Source: Antennarius striatus
Taxonomy: Eukaryota; Chordata; Actinopteri; Lophiiformes; Antennariidae
DNA: 64,000 nt
Assembly: GCF_040054535.1 (NCBI RefSeq)
Contig: NC_090789.1
Coordinates: 5,014,697 to 5,078,696, forward strand
Direction of reading: 5' to 3'
Shown: positions 9,839-21,800 of the stretch, piece after piece
Layout of the letters: the number at the start of each line of letters is the position of its first letter
How positions within the stretch are numbered: the stretch's first letter is position 1
The notes under the pieces: model-generated
Told to the model about the DNA's origin: nothing
Seen by the model: only the letters and a program-made list of their open reading frames with translations
Databases searched by the model: none
Position numbers and translations under genes: made by a program

Positions 9839-12800
9839 ATGAACTTTATTCTTTGTATTGTATACCATGACCATATAAGTGTATATGTGGGTGTCGGCTT
9901 ACAAACTGCTGACAGGATGTGCATGATACCTGCTTCAAGGGGAGAATATAAAGGAAGAAGTTGTTACTCTTTTGTGACATGTGGTGCATTGCTGCTGGCT
10001 GTTTCTATCCTCCATCTTTGAGGACACATGTGTCAAACTCGAGGCCCGGGGGTCAAATGTGTCCGCGAGAGCATAAAAGGTCAGAGTGTCTAAAAATAAT
10101 GCAGGTCCTTCTCAAAAAATTTGCATATTGTGATAAAGTTCATTATATTCCATAATTTAATGATCAAAAATTAAACGTTCATATATTTTCGATTCATTGC
10201 ACACCAACTGAAATATTTCAGGTCTTTTATATTGTTTTAATACTGATGATTTTGGCATACAGCTCATGAAAACCCAAAAATCTTATCTCAAAAAATTAGC
10301 ATATCATGAAAAGGTACCTTACATGAGCTATTAACCTGATCATCTGAATCAACGAATTAACTCTAAATACCTGCAAAAGATTCCTGAGGCTTTTAAAAAC
10401 TCCCAGGCTGGTTCATTACTCAAAACTGCAATCATGGGTACGACTGCTGACCTGACTGCTGTCCAGAAGGCCATCGTTGACACCCTCAAGCAAGAGGGTA
10501 AGCCACAGAAAGAAATTTCTGAGCGGATAGCTCAGCGGATGGCTGTAATGTTTGTAACTTAAGTAATAAATTCAGAGTTATTTAACATTAAGGAGTAGTT
10601 ATGTTTATTTTACATTACATTGAGTTACAATTAGTAGGTATATCTGGCTCTTTGAGGACAGCGATGATACTGATGGGGCCCTTTGCAGACACAGCAGCAC
10701 TCCTTTTATGGTTAGTTTTAGTTAAAATGTGTAGGTGCCACTGCACCTCTTCTGTGGTTAAGGGTATGCTGTTATGTTCAGAGACCCTTTGTAGCCATTC
10801 GCCACGTCGCCATAGGCGAAGTCAATCCCAGATTGGCTTTAAGGTTTTTAACACGTGTAGCCACAGTGGCGTTCGTATTTTTAGGGAAAAAAAGGCTAAA
10901 ACTTAGCTGTCGAAGATGAACTTGCGGTGAGGCTCACCGCAAGTTCATCTTCGTCAGCTTTTCTTTGTATGCGATGGGATGAGTTTTCTTGGAACTGTGT
11001 GGACGACGGGTGCCGAGGCACGTCCTCATCTGAGCCTATGTCCTCAGTTGAACCCGCCGCCCTTATACTAATTGATAACATAATTTCTTTCAGTGTTTTA
11101 CAAATCATGAGTCGCCAAGAACATTTTTGCTTCAGGTTACAGTTTCAGATATCTCTGTTAACACCAAGTCAAAAATTTTGTCACCCCCAAATACGATGCA
11201 AAGCTTCAGAGAAGCTACTAATGACCCTTGCTGATGTCTTCCTGTGCCGTGTGTCTGTGTCCTTATCTTTTATTGTTCAGTTATCCTCCGTCACTCCACT
11301 CAATCTGTTCGATTTTTTTTTTTTTGTCTAGCTATCATACCGAAGAGGAAGATGATACAAGCATACCAAAAAGACAGTAGCAGGAAGTATCCACTTCTCG
11401 GTTAGTAATTTTAGCTGAATTAACCAAATTATAATTTAAAGATTTTGATTGATATGTTCAATTTTGGAGTTTTGTAATATTCTTTAAGTACTTAAGTATG
11501 TGAATGTACGTTAAAAAATATGAACTATAGCTGAGACTATTCTGCATCCTATAAAAATTTCACCTCTTGTGTTTGTGGTGTTGCAGGCATGCAGCATGTT
11601 GTTGAATGCATTAGTGTCGGATCGACAGAGAAGCAACACTACCTCTGCACGCTCTGCCAGCTCTCTCTGGGCGTCCACATGATCATCAAACATGTCCTCA
11701 GCTTTGACCACATACATTCTTACTTTGTAAGTACTGATTGTGTGAGCAGCCATTAAAGCTGATTGTCTTCATTTTGATCTCCAGGACGAGTCCTGAATCC
11801 ACAGCAACTAAAATGATGACTGTCTTCCAGTGGTGTAGTTGTCTAATCAAATTACTTTTAATCTACACAGACGGCATACCACCCCTTCACATTACGTGAC
11901 AAGAATTGCTATCAGTGTTGGACAGATTGTCAAGTTGCCATGATACTTGACTTTGCAAAGCAGACAGAAAAGATTTATGCCTCTTCAAACACAGATATGA
12001 AGGTAGTACAGTCTGTGAAGTCATAAACGCATGTTTCACGAATAGCATTTATGTGAACCTGCATACTTTGTTTTGCAGCAAGTTCGCCTGGAGCCGGATG
12101 AATTCAGATCTGTGAATTTTGATTGTTATGCAGAAGGTTGGTTTGTGGTTTTCAACCCTCAGGCTGTGTTTTGTACCTCTGAATGACCGTATCCTAATTT
12201 CAACCTATGGTGGCTTGCAGCTTTGGAGAGACTGGAGTCCATCATGAAGGAGAAAAACGAGGAGAGCAGCTTGATCGCAGACATCAAACCAGGGATCAAG
12301 CTTGGTATGTGTTATTTTACTGTAAATGAGCTAAACTCGCTAATGGGAATTTATTACATCCCGCTTCAAAGCGGTAATGTGTTGTCAGTGTTCGTTCGTT
12401 ACTCCGTCCATCCCTTCGTTTGTCCACCAAATATCTTCTCAACCGTTGTAGATGGAAAGATGAAGCAAAAATCACATTACTCTGGCAGCAAAGGGGAAGA
12501 AATTGAGATGATGACATTGACCTTGAGAAAGCTAGGTTAGGGTCAAATTTAAAAAAATTTAAACTCAGGAACCAGATAAGATAGAAAGACAAGGGACAAG
12601 GCCAGTGTGAGTAAGACCATAGATCAAAGCTAGTGCTTTGATCTATGAAAGTAGGTCAGGGTGAAATTTTAAATTCAGGGTGTCTTGGGATGTTGCAGTC
12701 TGACTGCCTTGAGTTCTGCAGTAGTTTTTTCTTGCAAGAGTGTCAGTTATAATGCAGAGACGACCCTGACTGCAGAGTGAATGGCAAAGAATATTATGAA

Positions 12801-15800
12801 TTTGTCAGTCTTTTGTAGCATCTCGTACAGATGTCTGTGGTTTCATGCAAGAGGGCTGAGATGTAAGTACAAAGGAAACAGGATGTAAGCTCTGGTATTG
12901 GCTTTTGGTGCAAACTTCTGCCCTCAGCCAAATATCGAGGCTTAAAATAGAACGAAAGACAATAGATCACGAAACATCAGATAGAAGACGATAACCACTA
13001 CAGATTCTACATCTCATAAATGCATAATGATAATTGTGGCGTGTGGGTGAACGGTTCTCATTAGATTTCTGAGAGGCCGTGTGTCTTTGGACAAATGGTC
13101 AAGGTATTTGCTTCAGTCTGACCCCATAAAGAAATCCCAGAGTGATCACAAGTTTTTAATTCTTCAGGGAATTAGCAACTGTCAACATCCAGCCAGATAC
13201 AATTTCCTTGAAAAGGTCTTAAATATTCTAAATTATAAAGTATTAAAAATATATATTATTTTTCTAAGTATTACGTTATATTCTAATTTTAAAGAAAGAG
13301 GAAATTGTAATAAGCTAAAATTAGTGCATCCAGCGGAGGCTTTTAATCATTTTAAGACAAAGAATTTGGCTGTTGCTGCTGTTTACAAATCAAATGTATG
13401 TGAGCTGTAGCTTTGACACGTCTGACCCACAAGCTCAAATGGCCTGGTCATTTGAACTCAGAGCAGTCTCAGTTTAACCACGTTTTGTCCAGAGCAACAG
13501 TTGGTCTGAACACACGACAATCTTCTGGAAAGCTGTCGTGTCAGAAAAGAGAATAAAGCTATACACACACGTAAAAAAGCTAAGTTGCATAAATAAGCAG
13601 GGTCGATAACATGCCAATATTTTCCAACAACCTGCAGGTTAGTTTTGAAATGCTAACTCACCGTTACTTTGTTTAATCTTTGTAGAGACGCTCACTGCGC
13701 GGTATGTTTCCTCCAGACCTGGATCATGTCCATACAGCTTATTTTGTCAGGTAATGAATGGTGAAGGTCACATGCACTATTTTGCTTTAAAACTTTAAGC
13801 TTTGTGATGCATTTATTTCACCTTTTTGTCCCTTGTGACAGGACTGCTGTGCATTCTTAAGAAACGTAAATCAGTATTCACAACACGTGTTAAAACACAG
13901 ACACAAATTGGTACCTTTTCATCTTCCTTCAAATATCTAAACAAAATAAATTGACATAATTTATCTATAATATATGATCTAATGTATCATCTGTCCCTAT
14001 TGGTCTTCTTTAGGCACTGGACAAATACTTTTCTAATGGTAACTCCAATTTTCTCTCATTTCTCATGTCCATGTTTAATGAAAGCTCATTTAAATGATTT
14101 TTTTAAAAACCATTTTATTTATTACAGGTCCTGATAGTTACGGCCAAACAGGTACACTGCTCTTAACTGCAATCAAGTCGTAAAATAACCCTACCAAATT
14201 ATTATTAATATAATAAGTTTGTTTATTGATGTATGAATTAAAATGACTCTGTCCCTAAAGGAAGATCCGTGCCGTTTCTTGGTTTATATGACCTCCTCAA
14301 AAAGCAAGAGGAACCTGTTGTTGGTGAGTTGGAGCTTTATTTTAGTGTTTATTGCTAAGTTTTTGTTATTGGGTTAATGTGTTGTTTTGCTTGTTTAGGT
14401 CTGTCCCTGGTTGTCACATTGATCAGCAGTGAAGGTTCTGCGGGACCTTTTTATTTGTGCTTTGCCTGTGAGGAAACTTTCCCTGAATCCGGTGTCAGAC
14501 ATCACTTCAGCTCTCATAAGCATATCATTCAGACATTGGTGAGGGTTTTTTTTAAATTTTTATCGACAACATTACTAGAGGTGTTTGTGCTTTTGTGTGA
14601 CACCGCAGCAGCTCAAACAAAGGCGAGTTCTGTTGGATGCATTGTTTTGGTCTTTAACCCCTTCTTACCTATATCCTTAGCTATACCTGAATCCTTGGCG
14701 ACTCCCGTTTGCGTGGGAGGGCAGTCTGGATGTGAACTTCTTGATGTCAGTTGCATTGAAAGAGGAGGAGGGGAAGAACGGATCAGATGCAAAGATGCTG
14801 AAGGTAAGAATCCAATTCACTTTTTCTGTGCTGATCTTTTCACATCTGAGTAGATGCATACAAAAATTTTCAGCTTGATGGCATATAAATTAAAACTATA
14901 AAAGTTCATACCTAACAAAACCACAGTAATCCTTCATGTATTGTAATTTTCTTGGACCTACATGATTTCATTTTTCAGAATTGGGTTTCTGTCCACTTAA
15001 AAAAATTAATGTTATTATTATTAATGCAGAATTTATCCTTTTTCAGATGTTTGATATGCCACTCTCACTGTTCATCAGCCTTCTCCAAATCTCTTCTAAC
15101 CCTAACCCTTACCAAAAAGGTAGGATTTGGACTCAAAATTAAATTATTCAAAGACACCTGGGGCGATAAAATCACTGCAGTTAAACCTGTTTTGACAGGA
15201 AATTGTTTGACGAAGCACTTATGCTGCAGATAAAGTTTTTCTATGCATCTTTTGGTTTTGCTATGCAACATAAAGATGTCAAAGACTGTTGTTTGTGCAT
15301 AGAGATCGATTGATTAATCTGTAAACCTTTATTACTAATAAAATAAAAGTGGCAGCACTGGTGTGCAAACCTGGTTTCAGATTCCCACTGAAGGACGATG
15401 GATGAATACCATTTTGAAGATTTTTTTATTTGTCTTGGCATTATCTCCTTGAATTCTGTTTATTTCTTTAAAAAAAAAAAAGAGAAGAAAAAAAGCAAAT
15501 ATTTAGGTTTTTTATTCTCTACAGTGATGGCAAGCCTTCAACTCCAACACACTGTTATAAAGCAAAAGGGTTAGTGATTAAAAATTCTTTAAAAATGATT
15601 AATTCCATCCAAGGTACGTCTGTCTTAGTTGGATTTTTGTATCTTCTCACCTGTGCAGTTCCACGGCGAGAAACGTACAGCAAACTGGAGCAAAATGAGA
15701 GATTCCCTCTGCTTGGTGAGTACTGCTGGAAAGCAGAAATGCACTAAGGATCAGGCACGTCCGTGAAAGATCAAGGAAGAGTCCCGTTGAACCCAGAGAT

Positions 15801-18800
15801 GACTGGATGACTTTCTTCTCTTCATCAACGCAGGTCGAGAGTTTATTGTCATGTACAGGGCAGGTATCCATCCAGTTGGATTTCTGTGCTTGCTCTGTGA
15901 GAGGAGGTTGGTCCACACAGAATATAACACCCACTTTTTCAGTCGGGAGCACATTTCAGCATTTCTAGTGAGTATATTCGTCCACTTCCTACTGCAAATG
16001 GGAAAAATTCAAAGATAAACTCGCAGGGAAAAGTCTGAACTGGAATATTTGTGCGTGTAGAATCATTTCCACCCAGGCTCACTGGTTTCAAGCGCTGACA
16101 CAGCGACCATTCTGGACCTGGCCAAGCAGGCCGGACGTTTTCACTCCATCAGATATGCACAGGTATTATGCGAAAGAAAATAATGTTCTTTGGTTTGTGT
16201 TTGGTAATCTATTTTCCCACATTCTAGTGAATTACGTGTACGTGGAGTGATTTTGTTGCCAAAATAAGAAATTAAGGGACAGTCGCCACTTCTGACACTT
16301 TTTAAAAAAAGGATTATGTTTTCTACCTCCGGGTACACAAGTGTTTCGATTGATCTCGAAGGAAGAAACGCCTGCAGATAAAGAATATGACTGTCAATAT
16401 GACTGTCAGCTTTATTCTTTGTTTTCTGCTTTCAAAGGTCATCACCTTAATGAGGCCCATCGTGGAGCCCTACTCCTACCCTACAGGTGGATAGTCGCAC
16501 CGACAGATTATTTAATGGATTCATATTCTGCTTTGGCATCCTAACTATTTCACTGTTTACTCTAGCAACGTTCATCTTGCAGCGTGCAAAATGGAGAAAT
16601 GGAAAGGGATATCTTAAACCCCCAATAAAGCCTAAGATGAAGCTGGGTAAGTCAATCAAGGTATTGGATGTTAGTTTATGGGTGTGTCACCTGGTAAAGG
16701 AAATAAGTGTTTTGTTGCTGAGTGTGGATCAAAAGAAATATGAAATAATACTTCAGGTCACATCAGCAGACCAGACACTTTTCAAAGCTGCGTTCTCAAT
16801 CATTCAAGCTGTTTTTCATGAAATAATGATCAGATAAATTTTATTAAGTTACTTGATTAGATATTGCATCTATTTTTAATTCCCTTGTGTTTCTCAGTGC
16901 CCAGAGAGATTTCAAAATCCACTGATAGGGGCAATGGGACAGACAAGAGTCTGGAAAAGAGCCAGCTGGACAATTCTGAAAAACAGACCAGTCAAAAATC
17001 CACGGACGACAATGGAACGACCATAAAAAATGTCTCTGTCACAGCTGCTGTGGGTATTATCACTACTAGTGCAGAAAGCAGTGGACATGTAAAAATACAA
17101 GCTGATGGGCAGACAACACCAAATGAAAAAGAATCAGAGAGGAGAACAGAGATGTTTCCAGAAAAAAGTTTGGAGGTGATAAAGAGTGCTGACAATGGAA
17201 TTGATCGGGTGATAAAGAAGGAAAAACAAGATCCAAGTGAAGACGACCTACAGTGTCCCCCGACTACAGACGTTGCTGGTGAAGCACACTCTGCTCAAGG
17301 AAGTAATAAAGATAGTCAGAAACAGTGGAAAAACGCAATTTACAAAGGAACTCAAAGATGCAGCCCAATCAACGTCTCTTCTGCAGAAGAACCAAAGAAG
17401 GTGGCGAGCATCAAACCAAAGGAGGAGACTACCAGTGAAGGGGGAGGAAGTGGCGAGACAAGTCGTGGGCCCGCAGAGCATGAAGGTACGGAAATGACAC
17501 TTAAGTTTATGGGAGGGTGTTTTGCCGTTGATTTGAACATGTATCGGTCTGTGTGCATCTTGCAGAAACCAGTAACGTGAACCATGAAGCGGCGACTCTG
17601 TGGCAGTACATCAAGATAAAGATAAAGAACAGAGAACCTGCAATTGGTCAGTTCAAAATATAAATAAGTACATCACTGCTTTTGTCAGAATTTGTTACAA
17701 ATACAACGTAGTAATTATATTTGTAAAAAGCAGTTTTCTTGTGAAAAGAATATTTGGAGCAGGAGAAGAGATTGATGGCGTCATTTTAATTGTGACTTGT
17801 ACTTTCTTTTTAGGTCTGTGTTCACTTCTTGAATGCCATTGTGATCAGCGGGTGATCTACCTCTGTGAATGCTGCCTGCTGATGATCCCAGAGAAGGACA
17901 TTATCGGACATGTCACGGGGGTTGACCACCAGAGGATGTATCTGCAGGTGGGGCAACGTTACTGGACATGCTTGTTGTCTAGGGTGATCCATTTGGCGAG
18001 TGACCAATGCTGGTCCTGTGTTTGTGAATGGATCCATCGGACTTGTCCACTTCAGTTTTTTTTCTTTCTAATGCTGGTCTATGGTTCTTAATCGCTTCAA
18101 TGACTCAGATAGTTCTGTTTAGTCCACATTCAACCAAAAGACAGAGTAAGTTACTGGAGATGTTCAGAAACACACTGGAGGAAGCAATAACTGGTGGTTA
18201 GTGCGCACACGCCAATGCATATGCAGCCTGTTACAATCGCTCTGCTCATTTTTCCATCTTTTTTACTTATTTTACTTACTTATTTTAAAATGTTTTTTCA
18301 CTTTTTAAATTAAAAAATAAGACTTTTTTTTGCCAATTAACTGTCACCAGGTTTATCTTATTTTCATTAAACCAATCACGCAGATACACCGTGTTTTTTA
18401 GCCGTTTTGTGCACGCTGGGAGTTCTTTCACTGTTGCTGTCAGTCAGCGGAGCGCAGCAGCTCCAAGACCGCAGTGTTTCCACCTGGGAACAGCTGATCA
18501 GACTAAAACCGACAGGCATCGTTCCAATTCCAAGGCCTGCTGACATCCCAGCAGAGCTCTTAAGGAAAATGCAGAGATTTCAGGGGAAAAATAAACAATC
18601 GGAGGAGACAACAGACGTGTTTGGAGAGGAGGAAATGCAAGCCATGTGTTGCTAAAGTCATCATGGGCAACGTGAGATTGCTCGCTAATAAACTTAATGA
18701 GCCTACTAGACTTATACGGAGTCAGAGTATCGGGAACGTGTAAAGTGGTTACGCAAGGGCCTCCCGGTATTCAGACTAGGCCTCCTGCTGGTGTAGACGC

Positions 18801-21800
18801 CACCCCCACTGCGGTGTTTGAATATCAAAGCAGAGGAGGTGAGAAGAGAACTGAGACGTCTCGATGGTGTGAAGGCTGTAGAGACGGGGTGAGCCCCAGG
18901 GTGCTATGAAAAAGTCAGTTAATGTGATGAGAGTGTTGTATTCCAGAAAAACCCAAAATAAAAGCACAACAGAGGATGGTTTGCAGCCAAAAATGGGAAA
19001 TCTTTAATTGATTCTCAGCTCATCAATACAGATCAATTGGGAAACAGCCATTGGACTCATCTCTCATGACCCCTTTATAGTCACGGGATCATGTTTGTGT
19101 GTACGTGTGCAGGTGTGCGTGTCTTTTCTTGGGAAAACAGGAAGCGTTGGATTTCCAGTCACCATGACCCCCTTCCTGTCTGTCCAGTTTTATACAATTG
19201 GGTTCTTCGCTGCCAAACCTGAAAATCTGTTTCCTGCTGATTTGAAGTGTAGCCATTCATTATTCCGCTTCCACATTAAAAGCTATTCCCAACTACAGTA
19301 ATCAGTATATCAGTTTAGGTAATGGTGGAAGATGATGGATATTGGAGATTGGATCACATCTGGATGGGGTCCTGGAATCAACCTCAATAATAACAGAGTA
19401 GACCGTTGTTTTACAGGCTGGTGTCCATTGGCTTCAGCTTTTCTTTGTACCTCATTTACTTTCAACTTTAACTACGACAATTTCAGGACATGTAAATCAA
19501 ATGTTTTGAAGTAGTAATATCTTCACTTGTGTGTCTGATCCAACCTTAGGGGTTGCAGAAACTCCCACCAGGGAAGCAGGCGGGGGACATTAGATCTTTG
19601 GCTGCTTTGTTTGAACAAGAACATGGACAAAGAGAGGCACAGGTTTGGTCGAGGTTCTTTTACATGTGGACTTTGTTACAATCATCACTTGACAACTGAA
19701 AGTATTTATACAGAATAACTGAATGAATAATCCAATGACAGATTTAAGTCATGTATGAAACAAGATGCAATGCTTAACATATAGTTTGTCTGTACTCTAG
19801 GTGGTTAATTTGGGTGCAGAAATATACAGCAGCATTTTAAAACAAAACCCTAAATCAGGTAAGTGTCAGAAGTGCTGAGTCCAAAAGTAATTTTTGTGGC
19901 TCTAGGAAGCAGAATGGTTTTTTTTGTCACGAATGTGTGATCTTTTCCTTCACTGTGTCTATTTTCCATCGTCTCTACAGCCATACAGGAGGTGAGAGCA
20001 CTTTTGGCCCAGCAGAGCAGTTTGTTTGAACCCCTTCCATCCTCTGCTGCGTCTGCTGTCCAACCTGTGCACCACTCCATAGTTCTCCACCCCCAGCATG
20101 AGGTTCCGTCCATCACTGATGGCCTACAGGTCAGCAAGTAATTGTTATAGCTACTTCTCTATGTGGAAGATAATTACACTTTTGAACAAATACAGAGAAC
20201 AAACAAAAAATCTTAACCTCCAACCCTGAAACTGAAGATCCTTTTAATCACCAATTAATCTCACACCAGGTCACCATCCTGTGGCTTTAGTGCATCAAAG
20301 ATAATCCCTACTCCTAAACAACTGATTTCTTAATCTCCACATGAAGTGCTTAATAACAATTTTTAATTTCAAAGGTGGAAGACATGGACATCAGTGAGTC
20401 AGAAGACACTGAGGCGCAACCTTTCTCAGTAAATCCAGCATCGACTGTAACCCCCGAAATCCACCTTGAATCAAATGGAGATGTCACAAAGACTGTGATC
20501 AGAGTGTCTGAACCAGCACTCGACTGTAACACCAGCTTGGCTGTTTCCGAGACTAGCGTGGACTCACACACGTCCACCAGCAGGCCAGAAAATGCAACTC
20601 AAACGGATACCGTCTCCAAAGAAATGAAGAAAAAATCAACATCTCAAAATAAACCGATGATAAATTCTGATGAAAGCAGCTCTGCTACGTCTGTGACGCT
20701 CACCTCCCAGCGTCCAGCCATGTCCCACACTTCTACTTCCACCAGATCGGCAGCGACCGCTTCCCCCTGTACCACAACCACTCCCCCTACTTCCACATCA
20801 AACGAAACCTGCAAGGGTATAACACACAACTCCACTGGGACTTCAACCAGCACCACACACTCTGCAACCGACCTTACGTCCAGCACATCCTCCAAAATGG
20901 ACGAGACGCTCAAATGTTCCGACGATACATCTCAAACTATGGTGACGTCGTCTGAATGTGAAAGCACGGCGGTTTCTTCTGAGGCTTTACACGGAAAGAA
21001 TTCAGCTGGGCCGAAGAATAACTCGCCTCATCAGAGGAAGCCTCTTCCTGTGAGGTCTGAGAAGCAGAATCCATCGGTAGGGCCGTCATGTAGGGTCCCA
21101 AGTAAGACCAAGCCGAGTAGGAGCCTTCCCAAACTGGGTAGGTGTTTATCATTATTATTATTTTACATTTTAATATTTGGTCATTCAGGAAGTTTTGATG
21201 AAATTCTGTGCTTTCAATCCAGTCCGTCTTTCATTTACAGGCTTAAACTATCTGATACAAGTGATATACGACAAAAAGAGGCAGATCTACTGCCAGCTGT
21301 GCTCCATCAGGTTGGCTCAATCTGGGAGATCTCACCTTCACACCTTTGATCACAACCGTAACTACGTGGTGCGTATGTGAGGAATCACGCAGGAGCCTTC
21401 CAAATGGAGCAGGTTGTCTATCCAGGTATTAACTGCGTGTTCTTGTGTTCAAAAGACAAAGATGTGCCCTGGGTGGAGCGGGACGCGGTCGCAGATGGAG
21501 AAGTTTGAGAAGACGGTGGCCCATTTGGCCGAGCTTGAGAAAGACGTGGGAGTCAAGAAAATCCAGGTGACACGACGAAATGTCCCACAGTTCAGTCTGT
21601 GTGGTTTTTAATCTGCTGCAGAGATTAATAACCACACGCAAAGTGATTTATAGTCTTCAATCCATGTACATGTTGTCTTTCTGTGTGCAATCACTACTGG
21701 TCCAGATGAGAATTGGGTATGAGACTATCCATCCATCCATTTATCTGCTGCTCCTTATCCAGGGTCGGGGGAGAAGGGGTGTTCGGGTCAACTCCCATAG

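Larger units (their letters stand above)
17814..21137 (+). repeat. zinc-finger gene, coding unit 6 with Ser/Thr-rich insert
   Basis: Exons are 17814-17947 (finger 6: YLCECCLLMIPE then HVTGVDH), 19550-19642 (companion GLQKLPPGKQ), 19801-19858, 19981-20129 and 20375-21137 (254 residues, dominated by Ser and Thr). A LINE fragment lies in the intron between the first two exons. Confidence 0.87.

Noticed and set aside
10896-11108. Minus-strand frame with acidic segment TEDIGSDEDVPRH
   Set aside because: It vaguely resembles the N terminus of a piggyBac-type transposase, but it is short, spans the palindrome, and has no catalytic motif.
13081-13410. 109-codon + strand frame in an intron of the zinc-finger gene
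   Set aside because: It has low-complexity AT-rich codons, no domain, no splice sites that fit the gene's phase, and no sign of conservation.
14377-14853. Single 158-codon frame as one exon
   Set aside because: It reads through an intron. Splice sites at 14538 and 14681 restore the pattern seen in all other units, with the companion in a different frame.
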